Part shown: positions 1 through 5,115 of the stretch, piece after piece
How the letters are laid out: each line of letters opens with the position of its first letter
How positions within the stretch are numbered: position 1 is the first letter of the stretch
Source of the DNA: an uncultured Alphaproteobacteria bacterium
GTDB taxonomy: Bacteria > Pseudomonadota > Alphaproteobacteria > Rickettsiales > UBA1997
Direction of reading: 5' to 3'
Assembly: GCA_903849835.1 (NCBI GenBank)
Contig: CAINKA010000147.1
Coordinates: 1-14,508, forward strand
DNA length: 14,508 nucleotides
Made by a program: the position numbers and the translations under genes
The notes under the pieces: generated by a model
Seen by the model: only the letters and a program-made list of their open reading frames with translations
Databases searched by the model: none
What the model was told of the DNA's origin: nothing

Positions 1-60
1 CGAAGCATGATTCTCTAGGCACCGTGCCATGAATCATGCTTCGACAAGCTCAGCATGACA
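1..60. repeat. Palindromic intergenic repeat, cut by the window edge
   Basis: The segment forms a hairpin: CGAAGCATGATTC at the start pairs perfectly with GAATCATGCTTCG at 30-42, and the loop holds a second small palindrome (GGCACCGTGCC). It continues with CTTCGACAAGCTCAG and then CATGACA. Its reverse complement shares about 30 identical bases with 14302 onward, so the two copies are the same family in opposite orientation near the two ends of the window. The outer left arm is missing because the window starts inside the element. Such elements are dispersed, non-coding and structured. It lies downstream of the dsbA-like gene and could help end that transcript, but no T-run follows. Confidence 0.8.
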
Positions 61-124
61 TTGTGGATTGGTTGCGATGGAGATGGAGTTTGAATACAGA
101 TTTTCTATCCAATCGCCCGCACCA

Positions 125-907
125 CTATTTCGCAACTTCCGCAAGCTTCTTCTCGATCAATTTTTTCAGAGTTTGGTAATCGATATAGCCCTCAGAAATT
201 TCACCATTTACGAAAAATGTTGGAGTTGATTTTAGCTGTAAACTTTTCGCCGCATCCATTCTTCCGACCAAAATCTTTTCTTGTAATGCCTTGTCCGCGA
301 TGCAGGCCGTGAACCTTTCCGAGCTCATGCCATCAAGCTTCGCAATCGCTTCTAACTTGTCGGCATATTTTTCGTCAAAGGCCCAAGAATCTTGAGTTTT
401 GAACAAAGCCTTCAAAGTTGAATAATATTTTTCCGGTGATTCATGTTTATTTTCCACGCTTTGGCAAATTGAAAACATCGCTGCTACGAGAGCGGATTGG
501 TTCAAAGGAAAGTGGCGGTAAACCATTTGTACCTTGCCCGAATCGATATATTCACTTTTGATTTTTTCAAAAGATTCGCGAACAAAAGCTGCGCAATGCG
601 GACATGAAAGAGAGGCATATTCGATCAAAATAACCGGCGCTTTTCTGTCTCCAAAAACTATGTCGGAAGGTAAAATTTTTAGCAGTTCACTATTTTTTCG
701 AGTTTCCGCAAGCGCTGCGGCATCTGTGTTTACAGCTTCACTCACTGCATCTTGAGCATTTTGATTTGGTTTAATTTCTTCTGCAGATTGGTTGTTATAT
801 TTGAAAGAAGTTTTGGTTTGGTAATTATGCACAACAAGTGCGGCGAAGCCGACAAGCAAAAGCGCCGCAACGGAAATAATTACGCTTTTTTTGGAAGATT
901 TTTTCAT
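125..907 (-). CDS. Membrane-anchored DsbA-family thiol:disulfide oxidoreductase
   Basis: A 260-residue protein with a thioredoxin/DsbA fold, expected to introduce or reshuffle disulfides in periplasmic proteins. Residues 8-27 are one hydrophobic segment after a lysine-rich start, so it is an uncleaved anchor or a signal peptide. A polar linker (about 30-80) follows, then the catalytic domain. The active site is CPHC at 102-105, and the cis-proline loop is TPTFFVNG from 228. The dipeptide between the cysteines is the typical DsbA Pro-His. An upstream in-frame ATG at 976 would add 23 residues, but the MKKSSKK start at 907 gives a normal N-terminus and leaves room for the promoter. No DsbB partner is in the window. 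Secreted virulence-related proteins are usual clients; the Cys-rich VirB6 in this window is a possible one (inference). Symbol left blank because DsbA and related oxidoreductases are hard to separate by eye. Confidence 0.92.
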   Translation of the reverse strand: MKKSSKKSVIISVAALLLVGFAALVVHNYQTKTSFKYNNQSAEEIKPNQNAQDAVSEAVNTDAAALAETRKNSELLKILPSDIVFGDRKAPVILIEYASLSCPHCAAFVRESFEKIKSEYIDSGKVQMVYRHFPLNQSALVAAMFSICQSVENKHESPEKYYSTLKALFKTQDSWAFDEKYADKLEAIAKLDGMSSERFTACIADKALQEKILVGRMDAAKSLQLKSTPTFFVNGEISEGYIDYQTLKKLIEKKLAEVAK

Positions 908-923
908 AGTTTTTATTTTGAAG

Positions 924-952
924 TTGACTGCGAAACCGGTGGAATCGATGAT
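924..952 (+). promoter_or_regulatory. Candidate promoter for the glycosyltransferase-lipoprotein operon
   Basis: TTGACT (924-929), a 17-nt spacer and GATGAT (947-952) upstream of the ATG at 1003. The -10 box is weak, and it shares bases with the opposing promoter candidate at 948-976, so polymerase binding in the two directions would be mutually exclusive if both are real. Confidence 0.28.
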
Positions 953-976
953 CAACGAGATATTTTTTCCTGTCAA
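948..976 (-). promoter_or_regulatory. Candidate sigma-70 promoter for the dsbA-like gene
   Basis: On the minus strand a perfect TTGACA -35 (971-976) is followed after 17 nt by GATCAT (948-953), which matches four of six bases of the -10 consensus. Transcription would begin about 35 nt before the ATG at 907. The -10 overlaps the candidate -10 of the divergent glycosyltransferase promoter. Prediction from sequence only. Confidence 0.4.
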
Positions 977-1002
977 TAAATCAAGATCGTCTCAAAAAAT
1001 TT

Positions 1003-1791
1003 ATGAAAATTCCTCTCTCGGTTTTCATCATCACCAAGAATGAAGCGGACAGAATTGTTGGTGTAATTAACGCGGTAAAAGAAATTGCCGACGAAATTTT
1101 GGTGATCGATTCTGGAAGTGAAGATGACACTTGCGAAGTGGCTGCCAAAGCGGGTGCGAAGGTGATGTTTAACAAATGGCAAGGTTATGGTTTACAAAAA
1201 ATCTTTGGTGAAAATCAATGCAGAAATAAATGGATTTTAAACATCGATGCCGACGAAGAAGTGTCGCCAGAATTATGCGATGAAATTGAAAAAATTTTTC
1301 TGCAAAAAGCTCACGAAAATTTTTACGGATTTCGCGTGAAGATCGTGAATAAATTTCGTTTCGAAAAAAAACCAAAAAAATTCGCTTATTTTTACAATCA
1401 ATTTCGCCTCTACAACAAAGATTTTGCGGGGTTTAACAACAGCTCGGTGCATGACTCGGTTGTCCTTCGACAAGCTCAGGATGACAAGGGAAAAATCGGT
1501 CAGCTAAAAAACATAATTTATCACCAATCTTTCCGATCATTTTCGCACTGGATTGAAAAAATTAATTCTTACTCGCAAATGCAAGCGGAGGATAGTTTTA
1601 AAAAAGGAAAATCTCCGTCGATTCTAAAAGTTTTTCTCACTCCAACATTCGCTTTTTTAAAAGCATATTTTCTGCGACGATACTTCATCTACGGCTTTGA
1701 TGGCTTGGTTTACAGCTATATTTTTTCCTTTTCACGTTTTGCAAAAGTGATTAAAACTCGTGAGATTTTTAAGGCTCAGAATGAAAAATAA
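1003..1791 (+). CDS. Family 2 glycosyltransferase, KdtX/WaaE-like (LPS core)
   Basis: A 262-residue GT-A fold glycosyltransferase resembling the KdtX/WaaE group, which adds a sugar to the inner core of lipopolysaccharide on the cytoplasmic face of the inner membrane. The N-terminus LSVFIITKNEA (5-15) and VIDSGSEDDT (34-43) are the nucleotide-sugar binding part, and NIDADEE (80-86) carries the metal-binding Asp residues. The C-terminal region (205-250) is aromatic and basic, suiting membrane association. Residues 155-161 (LRQAQDD) are encoded by a copy of the genome's palindromic repeat core and are probably an in-frame insertion in a loop after SSVHDSVV; the reading frame stays open. The 3' end overlaps the next gene by 11 nt, which implies cotranscription with the two lipoproteins. 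The exact sugar and acceptor cannot be read from sequence. Confidence 0.9.
   Translation: MKIPLSVFIITKNEADRIVGVINAVKEIADEILVIDSGSEDDTCEVAAKAGAKVMFNKWQGYGLQKIFGENQCRNKWILNIDADEEVSPELCDEIEKIFLQKAHENFYGFRVKIVNKFRFEKKPKKFAYFYNQFRLYNKDFAGFNNSSVHDSVVLRQAQDDKGKIGQLKNIIYHQSFRSFSHWIEKINSYSQMQAEDSFKKGKSPSILKVFLTPTFAFLKAYFLRRYFIYGFDGLVYSYIFSFSRFAKVIKTREIFKAQNEK
1464..1485 (+). repeat. In-frame copy of the repeat core inside the glycosyltransferase gene
   Basis: CTTCGACAAGCTCAG followed by GATGACA matches the intergenic repeat core at 39-60 with one base changed (GGATG instead of GCATG). It is translated as LRQAQDD. Only one arm of the palindrome is present. This resembles the behaviour known for Rickettsia palindromic elements, which can lie in frame within genes, though the sequence family is different. 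Confidence 0.75.
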
Positions 1792-2329
1792 ATTTCTCAT
1801 AATTTTTCTGAATTTATTTTTTGCCGCATGCTCAACTTCTTTGATCGGAAGAGAAAGTCCTTCGGTTTATTTTAGCAATGTCAGTCCAAAACCAATCACT
1901 GACATCAAATGCTCTTGGGTTGGACAAAATGTTTTAGCCTTGCCATCACTCGCTCCCGGAGTGAGTCGTAGTCAATCTTTTAACATCGGTGGCGAGCAAG
2001 ATTTTTTCGGATCGGTGAATATTTCTTGGAATAATTCCGAAGGTGAAGCGATAGAAAAAAATTTTGTTTTAAGAAAAGAGCATCTCCCAAATTTTTTTGA
2101 CTCAACAACTTACAGCTACGTTCAAATTTATTTTGATCAGCATGATGCTGAAATTATTACCAGCGACATCGTGGATTTAAGCGGCAAAACCCGCAAGATG
2201 GACGGGCTGATGAAAGTTTACGGTGCGAATTATTCCGAACATAATCCAAAAAATTTGGACAATGCTTTGATCACAGTGAAGCCAGAAAAAGACAGATCAG
2301 TTCCGAATTCGGTTTTATATTCCTACTAA
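1781..2329 (+). CDS. Putative lipoprotein, first of a tandem paralogous pair
   Basis: A 182-residue protein of unknown function. It begins with a short lysine-containing leader, a hydrophobic core and a lipobox LFFAAC, so Cys17 should be lipidated and the protein anchored in the envelope. The ATG at 1781 is chosen because it opens this signal peptide and overlaps the upstream stop by 11 nt; an earlier in-frame ATG (1760) would put seven basic and hydrophobic residues in front. The body aligns along nearly its full length with the next gene: ESP.VYFSN near the N-terminus, a conserved Cys-x-Trp-Val, NVLxLPxLxPG, DFFG..., SWNN and a DSTTY-YVQ-Y block, then GKTxKMD. It carries a longer C-terminal tail than its paralogue. 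The regular beta-rich composition suggests a small beta-sandwich domain (inference). I do not recognise the family. Confidence 0.85.
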   Translation: MKNKFLIIFLNLFFAACSTSLIGRESPSVYFSNVSPKPITDIKCSWVGQNVLALPSLAPGVSRSQSFNIGGEQDFFGSVNISWNNSEGEAIEKNFVLRKEHLPNFFDSTTYSYVQIYFDQHDAEIITSDIVDLSGKTRKMDGLMKVYGANYSEHNPKNLDNALITVKPEKDRSVPNSVLYSY

Positions 2330-2330
2330 A

Positions 2331-2828
2331 ATGAAATTCTTATTTTTGCTAACGCTGTTTCTATCCGCCTGCAGCATGGGAAAATTGCGCGAAAGTCCGG
2401 TGATTTATTTTAGCAATATCAGCCCAGAGCCAATCAACAATATTCAATGCAATTGGGTTCAAAAAAATGTGTTGAGTTTGCCATTGTTGGAACCGGGAAA
2501 AAGTCAAAGCCAGTCTTTTTACCTCAAAAAAAATTCTGATTTTTTTGGTCTAGTTTCGATGTCGTGGAATAATGCTAGCGGCGAAAGGGTAAAAAAAGAA
2601 TTTCAGTTCAAAGAAATAAATTTGCCGAGCATGGCAGATTCTACAACTTACAACTATGTCCAATTTTACATCGATCAAAATGGTTTTGAGATTGTGACTA
2701 GTGACGCTCCCGACATAGGCGGCAAAACCCAGAAAATGGATAAAATTTTATCTGCATCACGCGACAAATATTTGCTCACAAATCCTCCCGTTGGCGTTAG
2801 TTCTTTGATTCGAGTTCAGTCGCAATAA
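2331..2828 (+). CDS. Putative lipoprotein, second of a tandem paralogous pair
   Basis: A 165-residue paralogue of the preceding gene, starting 1 nt after its stop codon and so almost certainly translated from the same message. The signal peptide is short (MKFLFLLTLFLSAC) with lipobox LSAC, giving Cys14 as the lipidated residue. The same conserved blocks follow in the same order: ESPVIYFSN, an IQCNWV segment with the shared cysteine, NVLSLPLLEPG, DFFG, SWNN, DSTTYNYVQ and GGKTQKMD. The copies have diverged well beyond a recent duplication while keeping these blocks, so both are probably under selection. Only 19 bp separate it from the convergent queA stop. Function unknown; the link to LPS synthesis is only by operon position. 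Confidence 0.86.
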   Translation: MKFLFLLTLFLSACSMGKLRESPVIYFSNISPEPINNIQCNWVQKNVLSLPLLEPGKSQSQSFYLKKNSDFFGLVSMSWNNASGERVKKEFQFKEINLPSMADSTTYNYVQFYIDQNGFEIVTSDAPDIGGKTQKMDKILSASRDKYLLTNPPVGVSSLIRVQSQ

Positions 2829-2847
2829 TTAAAATCTTCGGGTCGTT

Positions 2848-3882
2848 TTACGATTTAAAAAGTAGCGAAGAATCACCGTAAGAATAAAAACGGTAATTTT
2901 GTGAGATGGCGTGGTTGTAAAGCTCAAAGGCTTTTTCTTTTCCGATAAAGGCAGAGATCAACATGAATAAAGTTGATTTTGGAAGGTGAAAATTTGTCAG
3001 CAAAATATCGGCGATTTTAAATTTGTAAGGCGGGTGGATAAAAATTTTTGTGTGGTCGGACATTGATTTAATGTGGCCATTTTCATCTGTGGCAGATTCC
3101 AAAACTCGCAGCGAAGTTGTTCCAATCGCGACAATTCTTTTGCCAGATTTTTTTGCGGAATTAATTTTTTCTGCCGCAGATTTTGAGATCGAAAAAAATT
3201 CCGAGTGCATGTTGTGATCTTTCAACAACTCGCTTCGCACCGGTAAAAACGTGCCGGCGCCGACATTGAGCGTGACGAAAACTTTCTCGATTTTTTTTGC
3301 ATCCAGCGCCGCAAAAATTTTTTCATTGAAATGTAAACCCGCCGTCGGCGCCGCAACCGCAGTCCCATTCGCAGCGTAAATTGTTTGGTAATTTTCCTGA
3401 TCATCCTCGCCTAACACTTCCCTTTTGATGTAAGGCGGAAGCGGCACCGCCCCATATTTCTCCAACTTCGCCAACAATTCTTCTCCATCGCAATCAAATT
3501 TAATTTTGATAAATCCATCATCAGTTTTTTCTAAAACTTGCGCGAAAAAATCTGCGGCAATTTTTATTTCATCACCAATTTTTACTTTTTTTGCCGGACG
3601 ACATAAAGCCCGCCATAGGCCTTGATTCTCTTGATCTAAATTGAAATCCAATCGTGCCGAATTTCTTAAAATTTCTCCCGACAATTTCGCCTTGATCACG
3701 CGAGCATCGTTGAAAACTAAGACATCTCCTTCTTGCAAAAAATCTGGGAGCTTGATTACTTGCGAATCAAGAATCGCGCCGTCTTTGCAAATTAGCATTT
3801 TGGTTTTTTCTTTGGGAAAAAATGGTGTCTGCGCAATTAATTCTGGCGGCAAATAAAAATCGAAATCGGAAGTTTTTAACAT
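2848..3882 (-). CDS. queA: S-adenosylmethionine:tRNA ribosyltransferase-isomerase QueA
   Basis: A full-length (344-residue) QueA, the cytoplasmic enzyme that transfers and isomerises the ribosyl part of SAM onto 7-aminomethyl-7-deazaguanine at tRNA position 34, giving epoxyqueuosine. Family blocks visible in order: the start MLKTSDFDFYLPPELIAQ, FNDARVIKAKL (57-67), APTAGLHF (178-185), VTLNVGAGTF (203-212), GTTSLRVLE (254-262), TNFHLPKSTL (296-305) and RFYSYGD (331-337). No key block is missing. The start matches the family N-terminus exactly, and its ATG shares two bases with the ATG of divergent ubiE, so there is no intergenic space. Its promoter must lie inside ubiE, or the message is nearly leaderless. 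It is convergent with the lipoprotein pair. No other queuosine gene is present in the window. Confidence 0.97.
   Translation of the reverse strand: MLKTSDFDFYLPPELIAQTPFFPKEKTKMLICKDGAILDSQVIKLPDFLQEGDVLVFNDARVIKAKLSGEILRNSARLDFNLDQENQGLWRALCRPAKKVKIGDEIKIAADFFAQVLEKTDDGFIKIKFDCDGEELLAKLEKYGAVPLPPYIKREVLGEDDQENYQTIYAANGTAVAAPTAGLHFNEKIFAALDAKKIEKVFVTLNVGAGTFLPVRSELLKDHNMHSEFFSISKSAAEKINSAKKSGKRIVAIGTTSLRVLESATDENGHIKSMSDHTKIFIHPPYKFKIADILLTNFHLPKSTLFMLISAFIGKEKAFELYNHAISQNYRFYSYGDSSLLFKS
3868..3872 (+). promoter_or_regulatory. Shine-Dalgarno-like site for ubiE inside queA
   Basis: GGAAG, 8 nt before the ubiE ATG, lies within the first codons of antisense queA. It supports the ubiE start at 3881 and means ubiE mRNA must begin inside queA. 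Most other genes here have no comparable site. Confidence 0.4.
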
Positions 3883-4648
3883 GAATTCTAATCAAACACA
3901 TTTTGGATTTAAGCAGGTAGATCGTGAGGAAAAGGCTGGTCTTGTCAAAGAAATCTTTTCCGGCGTGGCGAAAAAATATGATCTGATGAATGACTTGATG
4001 AGTGGTGGGATTCATCGGGTTTGGAAAAATAAAATGGTGGAGGAAATAGCCGTCAGTCGTCAATCAACAGTGATCAGTCGGGTGATTGATCTTGCTGGGG
4101 GGACGGGGGATGTGGCTTTCCGGATTGCGAAAAAATTTCGGGCAGATGGACAAAATTTTTTGATTGATGTGGTCGATATTAATCAAGAAATGCTTGATGT
4201 TGGTAAGGCGAGGGCGGTTGATCTGAATCTTTTTTCTGATTTAAAATTTACTTGTTGCGACGGAGAAAAACTTTGTTTTGCCGATGAAACTTTTGATTTT
4301 TTTACGATTGCTTTTGGAATTAGAAACTTCACCAACATAGATTTGGCGCTATCAGAAGCCTATCGCGTTTTGAAGCCAAATGGAAAATTCATCTGCTTAG
4401 AATTTTCAAAAGTGAATGATTATTTTTTGCAAAAAATTTACGACGCTTACTCGTTCAAAATAATTCCAAAAATTGGTGAAGTGATTTTGAATGATCGCGC
4501 TTCCTACCAATATCTCGTTGAATCAATCCGCAAATTTCCGCCGCAAAATGAGTTTAAAAAAATGATTGAGACGGCGGGATTTAAAAATGTTTCCTACAAA
4601 AATTTATCTTTCGGCGCTGCTGCAATTCACGTTGGAACCAAAAATTAA
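3881..4648 (+). CDS. ubiE: Demethylmenaquinone/2-polyprenyl-benzoquinol methyltransferase UbiE
   Basis: A 255-residue class I SAM-dependent methyltransferase that C-methylates the quinone ring in ubiquinone (and, where present, menaquinone) synthesis. Family features: THFGFKQVDREEKAGLV at 6-22, YDLMNDLMSGGIHRVWK (33-49), the SAM-binding motif VIDLAGGTGDVAF (68-80), FGIRNF (145-150), RVLKPNGKF (162-170), and the C-terminal SYQYLVESIRKFP region (208-220). The THFGF start follows the initiator closely, as usual, so ATG 3881 is right despite overlapping the queA start codon. Residues 58-67 (VSRQSTVISR), just before motif I, come from a short internal repeat of GTCAGTCG-like units and replace sequence that varies in the family. 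A lipoprotein gene begins 1 nt after the stop. Confidence 0.97.
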   Translation: MNSNQTHFGFKQVDREEKAGLVKEIFSGVAKKYDLMNDLMSGGIHRVWKNKMVEEIAVSRQSTVISRVIDLAGGTGDVAFRIAKKFRADGQNFLIDVVDINQEMLDVGKARAVDLNLFSDLKFTCCDGEKLCFADETFDFFTIAFGIRNFTNIDLALSEAYRVLKPNGKFICLEFSKVNDYFLQKIYDAYSFKIIPKIGEVILNDRASYQYLVESIRKFPPQNEFKKMIETAGFKNVSYKNLSFGAAAIHVGTKN

Positions 4649-4649
4649 A

Positions 4650-4946
4650 ATGAAAAAATTTTTTATAATTTTGCTTTGCTTCTCCTTCAACTCTTGCGTT
4701 GGAACTGGAAGTTTTTTTGGTGGGAACATCGTTTCGATGCCCAGTGAGCGTGACAGAAGTGACGCGGAATTTTACTACAACGCTTTCGGAACTGTGTTGG
4801 CAAAAAATGTGACGGAGGAAGAAATCCAAAAACTTTTCAGCCTTTATTATTCGCGAGGCGATCAAATTTATTCTTACAAAACTTTGTGGGGCGAAAAGTT
4901 GATTTTGGTGCGTGGTGGGAAAGCTGTGACCTACAATGACAGGTGA
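4650..4946 (+). CDS. Small putative lipoprotein of unknown function
   Basis: A 98-residue protein starting 1 nt after the ubiE stop. MKKFFIILLCFSFNSC is a lipoprotein signal with Cys16 in the lipobox position (FNSC is a loose but acceptable box); the start is chosen for this signal, since earlier in-frame ATGs lie in ubiE coding sequence. The mature part has a flexible glycine-rich start (GTGSFFGGN), an acidic and aromatic middle (about 35-60), then a likely beta-strand tail ending in WGEKLILVRGGKAVTYNDR. The size and a KxxLWGEKLxLV-like end are faintly reminiscent of small outer-membrane assembly lipoproteins, but no BamE signature is visible, so I assign no family. Probably cotranscribed with ubiE without a functional link. 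Confidence 0.72.
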   Translation: MKKFFIILLCFSFNSCVGTGSFFGGNIVSMPSERDRSDAEFYYNAFGTVLAKNVTEEEIQKLFSLYYSRGDQIYSYKTLWGEKLILVRGGKAVTYNDR

Positions 4947-5005
4947 AGTTGTAAAAATGTAGAGGTGACCCACGTGTCCGTCTGTAGAAACAAAACGACT
5001 GTCCT

Positions 5006-5036
5006 ACCAGCCGAAGCCCGCGAGACGAAGGCTGGT
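5006..5036. repeat. Inverted repeat at the 3' end of tRNA-Thr
   Basis: ACCAGCC (5006-5012) pairs with GGCTGGT (5030-5036) over a 17-nt GC-rich loop. The right arm includes the encoded CCA of the tRNA, so the hairpin could form just downstream in the primary transcript and be part of 3' processing or termination of virB4-virB6-tRNA. A TTTTG run follows a few bases later on the minus strand. A weak terminator is possible. The rest of 4947-5005 shows no gene. Confidence 0.4.
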
Positions 5037-5107
5037 GCTGCCAGCGGGAATCGAACCCGCGACCTCTTCATTACCAATGAAGTGCTCTACCGCTGAGCTA
5101 TGGCAGC
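5033..5107 (-). tRNA. tRNA-Thr (anticodon GGT), CCA encoded
   Basis: The minus strand reads a complete cloverleaf. Acceptor stem GCTGCCA/TGGCAGC, D stem GCTC/GAGC with a 7-nt loop, anticodon stem CTTCA/TGAAG with loop TTGGTAA (anticodon GGT), variable loop AGGTC, and T stem GCGGG/CCCGC with loop TTCGATT. The discriminator base is A, and the genome encodes CCA at 5033-5035. All stems pair perfectly. It reads ACC and ACT threonine codons. The gene starts 8 nt after the virB6 stop on the same strand, so it is probably produced from a virB4-virB6-tRNA transcript, or from a promoter inside virB6. Confidence 0.97.
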
Positions 5108-5115
5108 TGCTTGTT

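Noticed and set aside
2829..2847. Bidirectional terminator between the lipoprotein pair and queA
   Set aside because: The 19-bp gap gives only a 5-bp stem possibility and no clear T-run, so it was not annotated.
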